Assembly: GCA_947179485.1 (NCBI GenBank)
Contig: OX359246.1
Span: 46,169,632 to 46,233,631, forward strand
Length of the DNA stretch: 64,000 bases
Direction of reading: 5' to 3'
Source: Allacma fusca
Taxonomy: Eukaryota > Arthropoda > Collembola > Symphypleona > Sminthuridae
Both the position numbers and the translations under genes were made by a program. Each line of letters begins with the position of its first letter. Position 1 is the stretch's first letter. This document shows, in pieces, positions 23,650-35,314 of the stretch. Below the pieces are notes generated by a model. The model was not told the origin of the DNA. It made no database searches and was given only the letters and a program-made list of their open reading frames with translations.

Positions 23650-24591
23650 CTATAAACCCCTTTCAACTGAAGATAGGGTGATTTCCTTGCTTACACATCT
23701 TGCATGTGTTATCAGACGTTGTTGCATGAATCCCATATTCAGTGATGATGACTTAGAATTGATCTTCCCTGATACGGATGAACTCAGAATCGAGGCCCGA
23801 TCATCAAGAAACTCCAGAAGCTCTGTCAAGGTTGGAACCCGATCCCGGCCAATCTTTGTCTCCCAAAGCTTAATTGTTTCCGTATCCAATCTTGTACTGA
23901 TGATATGCATTGCTAGATCGCTAGCATCTGCAATCGGCCTTTTCAATGCTTTCAGAGCCCGGACCACTGAGGATGATGTGTCCACCAATCTTCTTAATTC
24001 AGTCCCCGACTCCGACTTCAACACTGGCATTTCCAGGAATCTGGAAAGCTGCGACTTAACCAACTCCCGCAAGTTTTGGTAACGCTTCCGCAAAGTGTCC
24101 CAAGCTTCGGCATAATTGGCATCAGAAATTTGAAATGACTCCAAGAGTGCTGCAGCATCTCCTGACAGTGCGCTCTTCAAATACTGTAACTTCTGCGATC
24201 CCTTCAGGGTGGGATGATTGTGTATACTGGATGTATACAGGTCATGGAATGATGTCCAATCTAACATACTTCCATTGAAAGTTGGAATATTCAACTTCGG
24301 TAGCTTCAGGTTAGGCTCCGATTGAACATTCTGTGCATCTGGAGTAGATGACCCTTTTGAGTGCCGTCTACTTGATTCTTGTGGAGATCGATTTAACTCG
24401 TCCAAGATAAACCGCATCTGCACCTTAACATCAATGAATCGCTCAGACAATTCACAACATTGTGATGAATAATCATCATCTTCATCTTCCGGACAATTTG
24501 ACATAATTTCGTTAAAAAGTGCATTATTCTCAACCCATAGTTCTTGGATATGCTCATCATAAACTTTAGCTGTTTGTAAATTCATTGGCAA
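23650..24591 (-). pseudogene. BEL Gag (DUF1759-type) N-terminal region
   Basis: 313 codons, opening about 160 bp inside the 5' LTR. It contains LPKLNIPTFNGSMLDWTSFH and LKSALSGDAAALL, the hallmarks of Pao/BEL Gag, then AWDTLRKRYQN. These form the particle-assembly domain. The final 25 or so residues lose family character because of a frameshift before the zinc knuckles, so the polyprotein is not intact. Confidence 0.8.
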
Positions 24592-24730
24592 TTAAACATG
24601 CTTACCTAACTTAGACTTGACCCGAGTCAGCTTTGTCTTCAATAACTTCCGCTTTGAATGTAACGCGTCCATAATACCAGCTGGAAACCCTTAGCAACGA
24701 GAATTTGTATTCCGGAAACCAGTTACCGAT

Positions 24731-24747
24731 ATCCGGTTCGAAGGACC
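24731..24747 (-). promoter_or_regulatory. tRNA primer-binding site of the BEL element
   Basis: The plus strand reads TCCGGTTCGAAGGACCA, which is a tRNA 3' end (T-arm GGTTCGAA plus acceptor ending CCA). It lies two bases inside the LTR edge at 24750. The tRNA species was not determined. Confidence 0.7.
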
Positions 24748-24749
24748 AA

Positions 24750-25248
24750 TGAAATGTTGAGAAAATGAAATGTTGAGATTTCACTTCTAGCAACACGAAT
24801 GCAATACTCAGGCGGTGGGGTGAGATGCTTACGACAACTGCAGGGTGAGATGTGTAAGATCAGGCAGGGTGAGATACGGCCCAAGCAGGTTGAGATGTGT
24901 ATGACAAGGCAGGGTGAGATACGAGAATGTGACCCAGGGTGAAATGTAACAATGAGACCCAGGGTGAGATAGCAGAATGATTCTGAACTATATACTTTAA
25001 TACGAGAACAATCTTAATAACTGAGGAAAATGAGAATACAAGAAGTATGACCGAAGATTACGTCTGAACTCTGTGGTGGTCTCTGAGCGACTAACTCAAT
25101 TAGTTAGTTGCAATGTTAGCAATGCAATGTCGTAGCATTAGGAAGTCATTCTATTCACTAATCTGCAATTTCCTAAAATAAAATGAATGTTTGGTAATGC
25201 CAATAAATTAATTACAATCAATCCAACATTATCGTATTCTAAACACTT
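24750..25248 (-). repeat. 5' LTR of the BEL element, outer end truncated
   Basis: Matches 19206-19714 with very few differences, which suggests a fairly recent insertion. It lacks the outermost 26 bp found in the 3' LTR, and has a 16-bp local duplication of TGAAATGTTGAG at its inner edge. Confidence 0.85.
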
Positions 25249-25882
25249 CAAAGACTAAATATAAGACATGTGTAGTAACAAATTGTTCAACGGTTGCGAA
25301 TAGGTCAGTCCATTATAATTATATTTTACGTCGTTTTGACTGTTAATGAAGTAACAGAATAATATGAAATTTGTATTTAGTAGTAATTAAATGTATTTTC
25401 GGAATAATTATTCTAAAAAGGAGTATCTTAAATATCGCTGTTGAAGAGGCAAAATGGTCTGTGCTGTAAAAAGTATGCGCACGTAGATCATTTCGCCTCT
25501 TCAACGACGATATGCAGTATCGAGAATCTGAACATGTTTGATATAGTAAAGGGATTCATTCCAAGGTATGTTATTCCAATGTGTAAAATGGAATTTTCAC
25601 AGATATTGCACATCGTATAAGCTGCATACAATGTCAAAATCAGAAATAATACCAGTGAAAAGTATTTTGAGCAAAATACTTTATTTGAAATACATTTCAC
25701 AATTCATTGAGAGTAAGTAAATACCAAAAACTTTTGTACTTCCTGGCTCTCAAAATACTAAATACAAAATACTTGCTCACTGCTTACCAACTTTGAAATA
25801 CAAAATAAAAAATACTTTGTGGTCTCAAAATACGTATTTTAAAATACTGTATTTGAAAATACTGCATAGCTCTGGTAGGCAC

Positions 25883-27605
25883 TTTAATTTTTATGCGTGG
25901 ACATTTCCTTGTGAACTCATACCATTTTATACTTCCACTTGTACTGATTATACGAGTTAGATAACAAGTGAATGTTTCGTTGCATTTGTTTACCTCTCTG
26001 TTTGAAAAAGTGTTGTAATAACTTTGAATTTTACTCAGTTGTTTTAACAGAGCAAATGAGATCATGCACTCCGGAAAAGTCGGGGGAGAACCTTTTATTA
26101 GTTTTAGTTAATTTGCTAGTAGCCATGTACGTATGTATGTTCATATAAGGTTACACATCTTTAGTTAGCTAGCTCATAAGCATGCAAATTATAGATCTTT
26201 CAATTTTTAACGAATTATTTTGCATTAAAATAACAAGCTTCTACAAAAGACACCAACTCAATTTCATTTATTATAAACTGTTTAAACACTAGATACTATC
26301 AAAATTTTACGGATTTTAAGTGGAGTTATCACAGAATCATTGCAATGATTTTGAACTCGAACTAGTTTCGGGAATGGCTCGGTCTGTTCTTTGATTTTTG
26401 GTCTGGTCTGGGCCAAGCGTAGGACCATTCCGCAAGATTCGTTCCACAATTTTGGTCCAAGGAACATTGTCCGTTAGATTTACACGTTTAGAAGTGGCAT
26501 TTTCCATCCGTTGAACCATACCAATTGTACCAAATGTTTTGGCGGTGAATATCTTGAAGTAAATGATTCACGAAACCATGTATATTTAAAGGTAATCATT
26601 AATATCCTAAAATTAACTTCTTTGGTTGAAGTTTTAATACTCCATTGTGTTTTTTTCAATAATATCGGCTCGCAAAAACTGCTCCGATCTAATTGTCTGT
26701 TAACAGACATGTATTCAGACATTTTGGAGCAGATTTATTGGTCGTGGAATGAATTTGGAATAAATTTCAAAGCAAAAATTTCAAACTGTTCAAACTTTTG
26801 ATCCATACCAAAATATTGGTCTGGTAAAGGGAATGTCAAGATGGTCCATTTAATTTATCACCCTATTACACAATTTCAACCCTGAAAGTTTATTGCAATA
26901 CGGACGTAAGATCTCTTCAAGAAGTTCAAAATAATGATCAAGGATGAATAGGGTCTCTTTAAAAAATATATTTTGGACTGCAGTGTCATGACCCACAGAT
27001 ATCACAACTCAATTTTAGTAGTTACCTAAATGAATCGATCTCCACAAGTATGCATTTACCAGGATGAAAACGATACTTTGTAACACGGTGTAAACATTCT
27101 TGTTTAGAAGAAATAGATTGATTCAAGTTAAAAATAAATAAAATAAATAGTAATTTATGCTATATTTAATAAAAATGAAGCGTTGTTCCAGTTTTACCAG
27201 CAAAGAGTCAGGAAAAGGATGAAATGATTATTGAAAAGTGGGGGGACAGTAGTATAGCCTGTCCCTCCACGATGTTTTCTGGGAGGGACAATGTCCCCTC
27301 TGTCCCTCCTTATTCCTGAGTGCCTGAATGAGATAAAATATATTTGACTTGATCCAAAAGATACGTCTTTTCCTTATGATGAACATGATATTCTAGAGTA
27401 AATCGTATGTTACGTATATAGCTACCATACTACATCCAGATTTGTATAAATACAAATAGATTTACTTTATAGCTCGTTTTTGTCTTTAGTCAGCACTTTA
27501 TGCAAGTATTTTACAATATATAATACATTGCAGACCTTGTAGTCTCTTTTCCAACGTGAGACTACAGCGGCTGACAGTCTTAATAATAATTCCTCTTTAC
27601 TGTTG
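25883..27605. other. Intergenic, no supported gene
   Basis: AT-rich with short open frames on both strands that show no family features. 27240-27320 has a few GTCCCTCC repeats. Nothing else was recognised. Confidence 0.4.
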
Positions 27606-27613
27606 GTTCAAAC

Positions 27614-28510
27614 TAGAGCTTCTGTTGGGGACACATATCTTGTCCCGTCCCCATCCCGTCCCGATATTTTCTAAACACCTTTGTCCCCAGTCCCGTCCCG
27701 ACAATCGGGACACGGTGACAAAAACCATGTCCCTGTTCCGTCCCCAAAATTTTTAAAAAACGTTGTCCCCAGTCCCGTCCCGAAAGTCGGGACATGGGGA
27801 CAAAAACCTTGTCCCCGTCCCATCCCTAAAATTTTTAAAAAACGTTGTCTCCGGTCCCGAAAATCGGGGCATGTAAACAAAGTTCCTGTACCGTCCCGAT
27901 AATTACTAAAAACAGTTGTCGACATTCTCTTGCCGAAAATCGGAACATGAGGAAAATTTCGTAGAAAAAATATTTGTACTAAAGACATAAAAAACACATT
28001 TACAGAATCATGGCTCCAAGATTCTTCCTTAACTTTTTGAGCAACAAACTTCATTTTCTGCAAACTAAAATTGAATGTCTTACATTCGGTGAAATAGTGT
28101 TCACAGAATAGTTTACTCATGAGCATTAAAGCTGAAACGTTATCCTTGTTCTACTATGCTTGCTCGACCCGCCCCCTTATATACGCGACCAAAAAGCATG
28201 CCCCGTCCCGAATATAATGGGGACAATTATTTTGTCCCCGTCCCGTCCCTGATATAATGGGGACAATTGTTTTTGTCCCGGTCCCGTCCCTGATATAATG
28301 GGGACAATTGTTTTTGTCCCCGTCCCGTCCCTGATATAATGGGGACAATTGTTTTTGTCCCCGTCCCGTCACGAATATAATGGGGACAATTATTTTGTCC
28401 CCGTCCCGTCCCGAATACGACATGGGGACAATTATTTTGTTCCCTGGGATGTCCCGTCCCGGTCCATCCAGTGTCCCGACGGGACGTCCCTGTCCCCGGC
28501 AGAAGCTCTA
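27614..28510. mobile_element. hAT-type element with GTCCC minisatellites
   Basis: Inverted ends TAGAGCTTCTG(TT/CC)GGGGACA are flanked by the exact duplication GTTCAAAC (27606-27613 and 28511-28518). The left half has three units of about 82 bp (TGTCCCCAGTCCCGTCCCGA...). The right half has six units of about 41 bp (GGGGACAATTGTTTTTGTCC...). The tandem arrays create open frames on both strands that are not genes. Confidence 0.9.
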
Positions 28511-28540
28511 GTTCAAACCAATACGATAGACTCTACGAAC

Positions 28541-30135
28541 CAGTGCTCGGACTGGGTACAGAAACCGTGTACCCGTACCCATACCCGTACCCGAATATCG
28601 GGTACTACAAATTGCTTTACCTATACCCGTACCCATACCCGAGTACCCGGGTAAATTATTTCAGTACCCGTACCCGTACCTGAAAGTACAATGTAGTACC
28701 TGTACCCAAAATTTACCCGTACCCGTAATGTACCCAAAACCTTTACCCGTACCCGAGTATCTATTGTGTGTACCCGGGTATTACTCGGGTACTGGAAGTT
28801 TGGCCGATTTAAAATCCCCAGCGAAATTAGCCTGCCCAGCTGAAAAATTTTAATTTGACAATTTTTTGACCTCCATTAAAAGTGTCCGGTATTTTGGGAA
28901 TTTTCCCCAGGCGTTAAAGACATCCTATTTGAATTTTTTGAAAAAATTATTTAAGGCATTTTTAGATTTTTTTAATAAACACTGACGAAAAAATCCTACT
29001 ACCCCAAAATAATAACTTGCTGGATGAAATGAAATGTGTTCTCGCTAATTGGAATTGGGACGGATTCATTAATACTAAACTCTTCATAACTTGCTTTTCA
29101 ACTTGGAGAACAAGAAACAATTTTTTTCCCCTGCTAATCGTTTACGGCTAATCGAACACTGTGTATAGAAAATATTATACGGAAAAATTGAGTTGATCAT
29201 AATTTTTCTAAGTCAAATATTGCGGTTTCAGGAAATAAATGTGGGAGGCAATATTGAATATTCATTTTATATTACAGCTTTATAAAACAAATATTCGTAA
29301 ATTGTTTCTCACATTTAAGCCCGAGACGGAGATTTTCGAAAAATGCAGGCAAAATAGGACTAAAATGCAACCCCATGGAAGTTTTGAACGTCAAGTTCAG
29401 ATGTCTGTCAAGTTCTTTTAACATCAAAATTATCAAGATTAATCAAAGGGACTGAAATATAAATATTGCGTGCAAGGAATGATATTTTTCATTCTAAAAT
29501 GTTATAAATATTCACCTCAATAAATACTCAAAGTGTCTCGTAACACGTCTTCAAATAATTGTAATGTTACGCTCCCAATGAAGCTAATTAAATTGAATAC
29601 CAAGAACCTCCCCCTTGAAATTCTTCGTTGATGAGCTTCACTATTTAAGTCGATAAACACATGATTTCACTGACTCTACGCTCTATTTCTTTATTAGATT
29701 CCTTGGATGAATTATTAGAAGCGTTAGATTGCAACTACCACGTAATCATAAATGAGACGAAGCCACTTGGCTCTGTCACTAACGCAAGTATCTGTATACT
29801 AAGAAATAAGCAACTCCACGGTTGGTAGGTCTTATTGTTAGCCATAGTATATAATCCATCCCATCAGGAATCCTTGAAGTACCCAAAAATACTCGGGTAC
29901 AGCACCCACGGGTACAGGTATTTTACATAGTAATACCCGTACCCATTGGGTACTACCCGATTGCCACTGAGTGAGTACCCATACCCGTACCTGTACCCAC
30001 TTTATTGCCTAAAATCAAGAGTACCCGGGTAGTACCCGCGTACTTGCGAGTACGCAACTTCTGTACCCGGGTAGTACCCATACCTGTACCCGTACCCATT
30101 TACCCGAGTATTACCCGTACCCAGTCCGAGCACTG
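28541..30135. mobile_element. hAT-type element with TACCCG arrays
   Basis: Perfect 19-bp inverted ends CAGTGCTCGGACTGGGTAC are flanked by the exact duplication CTACGAAC (28533-28540 and 30136-30143). TACCCG/CGGGTA arrays fill about 250 bp inside each end. The middle (28800-29870) is AT-rich with no credible ORF. A diverged relative is at 35315-37015. Confidence 0.92.
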
Positions 30136-30777
30136 CTACGAACTTATACAGATACGTGTTGACCATTGAGGTAAAATGACTACTGAGGAAAACAAAATAC
30201 ATAAATCACTCCCTGGCCGCAGCCAAAAATATTTGAATCAATAAATGGTCATCTGCAAAGTTGCTCATATCACATGAAACTGATTAGGAAAGATTTGAAT
30301 ACATTGAGAATATGATTTCTATTTCTGTATGCCAAAGACTCGAAATTTATAAATTAACTTTGAGTTCCTCCATGTCCATCAATACATCAATAGAATATTG
30401 TCACATTTATTTACAACTAGAAGAGAATTAATAGATTACACCTCTAAAAGCATAAAAGCTAAACGTATAACAGCTAAGAGTATAAGCTTAATACGCATAA
30501 TCATCTAAACGCATAAGGTAACAAAATGTATAATAATGCACAGGTAAATATTGGTATTCGTTTGAATTACTCTGGTGTTTTAATTCAGGGATCATAACAG
30601 TATTTGGCTAGATTTCACGCTTGCTAATTCATACTAAAACATTTTTCCGCTTGTAAATCTTTCCACCATATCGTAGCACCATTTTGGTTGGTCCATAATG
30701 ACCCAGAAACCAGCATTCCTCAACATGACATATTGGAGGTTACCGGTTGATTTAACATAGCCTGCGACATCATCATC

Positions 30778-31866
30778 CAGGCGCGTAGCCAGGAATTGGC
30801 CAAGGGGGGGGGCAACATTAATTAGAACGTACATACATATGTAAACTGACACATTCTATGGGAAATCCAATTCACTAATGTAAGACGCATCAAATTTTGC
30901 AAACTGAATTTCAGATTTTAAAATTCTCCACGTTTTACGATTTCATCAAATTCGAATAATTTTGGACCAGATTTTTAATTGGGCTGGATCCGATTTCGGA
31001 GAATTTTGAGACCTGTGTTCGCTTCTATCGTTTCAGCTGGTGCTTAACCGACTGTTCCTGTGACACACGTCTTTGCTTCGAAAAGAAACTGCGGATATCA
31101 GGCGTGCTTGACTTTTCATAATGAAGAATTAAATACAATTCACTAATTTAATAATTCTATCCAGCTTAAAAATTCCCTCGAAGCGTTGCGGGTAAGTTAC
31201 AGAAGCTAAAAGCTTTTAATATGAAAATATTTAAAGCCGCTGCTACCATACTTTTGTTGCCGTTGAATGTTGAAGTCAAATCGACGAGGCAAAGGTCAAC
31301 GTGAAATCGGGATTTCGCAATGCATTCAAATCACCCGTTAAGCAAGGATGAACACAATAAAAATATACTCTATAATCACCCAAAACGTGTCTTTATTGAT
31401 TGGTTTATTACCCACGGCTTCTTTCCGTCAAAAGTTTCCTGTACCCATCCATACTCGCGAAAATCGTATCGAAATGCTTTTCCATTTCGATAGAAATTTA
31501 TTGATCTCGAAATCCTTTGCTCTCGCAATGGACAAACATTGCGATACGATTTTCGCGCGTATAGATGGGTCAATTAATGACGGGAGGAGCCGTGGGTAAT
31601 AAATCATTCACACGAAACATGCAAATTTCATGGGTGATTCTAGAGTTATGCTGTTTATACACAGATATTTACATGTAATACTGCATATGTTGAGTTTCGA
31701 AGTGATTTTTTTTACAAATAAAAAAAATTGTACTGTCAAATCACTAAAAAGGTTTGCATGTCTCGGTATGGACTGGTTTATTTTTAACTTTTTGAGTGAT
31801 TTGAGAGTATTTTATTTCGAATGGGGGGGCAATTGCCCCCTTTGCCCCCCCTTGGCTACGCGCCTG
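30778..31866. mobile_element. hAT-type element inserted in the last exon of carboxypeptidase copy 2
   Basis: Ends CAGGCGCGTAGCC (direct and inverted) with an exact 8-bp duplication TCATCATC (30770-30777 and 31867-31874). Both termini carry a G/C homopolymer run (GGGGGGGGG and CCCCCCC) just inside. It contains a foldback sequence at 31402-31605. There is no transposase. Confidence 0.92.
31402..31605. repeat. Foldback inverted repeat inside the hAT element
   Basis: GTTTATTACCCACGGCT at the left and its complement at the right start arms of about 90 bp (with GCGAAAATCGTATCG in both) around a short loop. It could be a nested miniature element or a hairpin-forming sequence. No separate target duplication was seen. 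Confidence 0.65.
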
Positions 31867-33217
31867 TCATCATCCACTTTCCACATCTTCCGTGGTGCTT
31901 TCTGAAACTCCTCCTTTCCTTTCCAATTCAATGCGTTCATAGTTCTCTCCTGCCCCAGTCGAGGTACCAGCATATCGAATTGTGGTGAGTAAATTAAAAC
32001 ATTTAGGCCTTTATCCAATATCTTTTCAAATGATTTCACGTCAGTAAATAGGGTAATTATGAACTTCCTTAGAATCAATGAATTTTGCAAAGCGGGAGAG
32101 CCCTTCTGGAGGATTTGACTGTAACATGCTGTGAACATCTGTGAACCCTGTTATTGTGTAAGTCATGGCTCCAGGACCAAAGTGAAGTTTTAACTTTTGC
32201 TGCAGACAAAACGAGTCACTGTAGTTTATCCTACATTTAGACACAAGTCATGTACATAAAAAGACAAAAACTTACATTAGATGCATCCAGGAACTTGTTC
32301 TGATCCATTAACTCCACTAACTTCTGTTCTCCCAAGCCAAACATTTTGGATTGATTTTCATCGATAAGCCCCATTTGAAGGAGGGCATCACTAAATTTGA
32401 TTGTCAGCTTTGGGGCTATCCATGGCGAACCAATGATGACGCCTTTAACGTTGAACTGGAAGCCGTCAATATTACCTTTTTCTTCAAACGTCTCCACCAT
32501 TTGGGGTATATATAACATGTCCTAATTTTATCAACGGATGTAAGCAAAAATAGCTCAAATCAATGCTAAATTTTGGAATATTTCACTATACCATGAAAGA
32601 CAACATATTTTTTGGTTTCCTATAGAAATCGTTTAACAAAGAGATTTAGCACTTTTTTGACCTGCATATACTGAACCACAGAAGTATAAATCTCTTGATT
32701 GGCACTCTGGAAAAAGAGTGTATATTTGCTTCATGGCTTCGTATATTTCCTCATCCTCGTCCTGTGATGATGATGCCAAACCATCTTCATCGTCTGTGAA
32801 GCTGAATCCTGAAAACGAATGATTTCACATTTTCTCAAGTTTTGTTAAGTTTTGGGTCATCATATCTAAACAAATTGTAATGACAGTGAGATTAATTATT
32901 TTTCTTAGATTTTACCAGCCCCAACAGGAGTGTCAATATATATGAGCTGATGGGTTTTCGCCCAGGTATAGGTTTGTTCTTTCAACTCCAGGTTGTCATT
33001 CAACGTTAAGGGACCATTTTCGAAGGAAATCCCCTGCATAAGTGAGACCCCTGGAATGCAGTTTACCACTAAGCGCTTTTCAGCTTGCAGCGGTAATAGA
33101 GCATCATCTGTTACGTGATCATTTCGAAATTGCTAGGTTACTACTTTCGTCGTTTTGCCTTGAAAACTGTGTTGTTTCCTTGAACAGCGTCACCATTATC
33201 ACCAGTTTAGGAGGTTA

Positions 33218-34405
33218 ATGGAGAAGCCCAAGATGGATTTAAGATGTTGGGAAACAAGTCTGGAGGAAGATGATTCTGGAACAGGTAGCAAACGTAACGT
33301 CTTAGGACTGACTTGGGATAAGACAATAGAATCCGTAATTCCCACACTGACTAAGCTGAGTACTCCAGACGTCATAACTAGTGCTGTCCATGGGAACAGG
33401 AGACACCCAGGTTTTTGGGAACAGGAACAGGAATGGGTGCGTACGGGAACACAAATTTTGTTCCCAAAACACTTTGGGAACGTTTGGGAACATAGAAATT
33501 GTTCCCAAAATATAGGAACAAAAACGGGTTTGGGAACAGGAACAAAACGTGTACCTACCCGGTATTCACATGAAGTTTATATTATAAAAAACCTCACAAT
33601 CAAAATAATATTTTAAAAGTATGTTGCAACATATCAAATAAGTCACTCTTTCGCACGTCAATATTTAACAAAAAAATTAATTGTTATTATTTAACACGTT
33701 GCAAAAATGGAATTCTCTGGAACTTAAACCCAAAATTGTAGCTCAGAAAACTCCAGTGTGCTCTTTTCCTTATTACCTCAGCAAAAGTATATTGAAAGTG
33801 CTACTTGTCTGAGCTAATTTCAGTTACTACTGTACTTTGCGCTGCGATAATTAATTTAATGACTGTTACTGAATTCTCATTTAAATTCGAGTAGCTAATG
33901 GTATTACAAATGGTGTGCTGTTATTTATTTTTAATAAAGTCGATCTGAAATTTGGCTTTTTAAATCGATGCATAAATGTATAGGTTGTACTTTTCTGCTA
34001 GTCTTTAAGTACTTTTGGGAACAGGAACAGGAACATCCCTGTTCCTGCAGGAACAGGTCCAGGAACTTTGAATTGGTACCCATTTTTATGGGAACAGGAA
34101 CAGGACCATTGCTTTAGTTCCTGAAAAAATGGGTACAGGTACAGGAACAGGTATGGGTACCAAATTTCCGTTCCCATGGACAGCACTAGTCATAACGAAG
34201 AGAACAATTCTTGCCACGGTCCATTCTATTTTTGATCCTCTGGGAATGTTTGTACCTGTGTCTGGAGCCGAAGTTCTGTTCGAGGGAAGATTGTCTTGCC
34301 AAATTTTCATGGGATGAAGATGTTCCTTGAGAAATATCTTCTCGATTGCAGTGGTGTCTTGATCTGGAATGTTTAGCTTCCATTACTCTCCCTCTAGTGG
34401 TAGCT
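33218..34405 (+). pseudogene. BEL/Pao pol fragment (after RT), split by a hAT insertion
   Basis: The plus strand encodes NVLGLTWD...PDVIT, and after the insertion VITKRTILATVHSIFDPLGM, then KFSWDEDVP-stop-EISSRL. This matches the BEL connection region after the RT (compare TKRSICSDIARLFDPLGLLG in the 19-25 kb element). The inserted 810 bp begins exactly within the V-I-T codons, and the duplicate keeps the frame. Stops beyond it show the fragment is dead. It abuts the truncated 5' end of carboxypeptidase copy 2, and may have been involved in the loss of that end. Confidence 0.75.
33379..34188. mobile_element. hAT-type element with GGAACA arrays
   Basis: Perfect 19-bp inverted ends TAGTGCTGTCCATGGGAAC are flanked by the exact duplication GTCATAAC (33371-33378 and 34189-34196). 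GGGAACAGGAACAGG-type arrays lie inside both ends, with an AT-rich centre. Open frames here are repeat artefacts. Confidence 0.92.
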
Positions 34406-35290
34406 GAGGGAAAATTATCAGCAAAATTAAAAACGATAAATTTTTACAAAAGCGCTTCGCTGTAATAATGTAATTATATTGACACGTACATACGCGCTAA
34501 AGCACGTGCAGCGCTAATTGTAATTACATATACTTATGTATAGTGACATGTCTTAACATTGGTTTGGATTTTATTCGATTTGCGAAAATGGATTTTTCTT
34601 ATGGGATTTAAGATGCAAAAATTCAAGCGAGGAAGGGTCCCTCCCCCCTGTCAAACTTTCAAAAAAAATCGAACTTTCAGATGTCCTACTGCCCGAACCC
34701 AGAGGAGATGGCACAAAGTTTTTGGTTTGTGTGAACACTATTAGTAGTGTCTACAATTCCACCAATTTTCATTTAGTTCTGGAGTTTACATAGGAAGACT
34801 GCTTGTTAGGTAAGTGGGTAAAATCTACTCAATATCGACGTGAAAGAATCGTTAAGTTTTTTACGTCAAATTGCGTGCTACGTGTAACGTTATGCTGCCC
34901 GGACATTATCACCATTTTATGACATTATATTTCCCAAAATTCCACTATTTAAAAGCGTCTAAGTAACGCATTCACGTGTACGTTTTTTACGTAAATTTGA
35001 CGTAAAATCAACGCGACTGTGTTTATTGGGTAGTAACATGTAAATTAGAAAAACGTTAACAAATCGTTAAGATTTTGGTGGTGTCACTGGGGACTACGGG
35101 AGACTGAGAGTTTGGATGTCGTAGAGGATTTAATTTTTGTGTTATATGCCTGATCCCAAAATTGAAGTAAAACGATATTTTAAAATATTGGCAATAACTG
35201 AGTAGAAAACAATTTTATTCTATTTAAGTTCAGTAAACTTTTATTCGGGCAAAATTTAGAGCACTCTTGAGCAGCTATCTCCAGGTTGGA
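34406..35290. other. Intergenic, no supported gene
   Basis: AT-rich, with several TTTTTTACGT/ACGTAAAAT motifs near 34840-35010. No gene or element boundary was recognised. Confidence 0.35.
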
Positions 35291-35314
35291 TTAGCGGGCT
35301 GAGACAACTCGCGT

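Larger units (their letters stand above)
18998..25874. mobile_element. hAT-type element with AAAATAC array, interrupted by a BEL retrotransposon
   Basis: Outer ends CAGAGCTATGCA (direct at 18998, inverted at 25874) are flanked by the exact 8-bp duplication GTAGGCAC (18990-18997 and 25875-25882). The left arm (18998-19205) and right arm (25249-25874) are rich in AAAATAC/GTATTTT. They match, in reverse orientation, the uninterrupted family member at 43870-44717. Compared with that copy, about 80 bp of element sequence is missing at the BEL insertion point, next to the shortened 5' LTR. Confidence 0.85.
30634..33085 (-). pseudogene. S10 carboxypeptidase-like copy 2, broken
   Basis: Exons homologous to copies 1 and 3 are at 32916-33085 (truncated), 32662-32808, 32276-32521 and a last exon split into 31867-32199 and 30634-30777. 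The damage is extensive. The signal-peptide exon and the start of exon 2 are absent upstream of about 33085. Exon 4 is 246 nt instead of 242 (a 4-nt gain and a frameshift). About 90 bp is lost in the last exon near 32055. A 1089-bp hAT element sits in that exon. The nucleophile elbow reads CGSVYAG, so even the catalytic Ser position is altered, and the His position is Phe as in the other copies. No product is expected. Confidence 0.9.

Noticed and set aside
28200-28440. Regular 41-bp repeats considered as a CRISPR array
   Set aside because: Repeat and spacer are not separable, all units are near-identical throughout, and the array lies inside a transposon with TIRs in eukaryotic DNA.
28349-28683. 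Open frames with Tyr-Pro/Thr-Arg repeats over TACCCG and GTCCC arrays
   Set aside because: They exist on both strands and arise from hexamer periodicity inside non-autonomous hAT-type elements.
28541-30135. TACCCG arrays as an interstitial telomere tract
   Set aside because: The unit differs from the arthropod TTAGG repeat, and the arrays are bounded by perfect TIRs and an 8-bp duplication.
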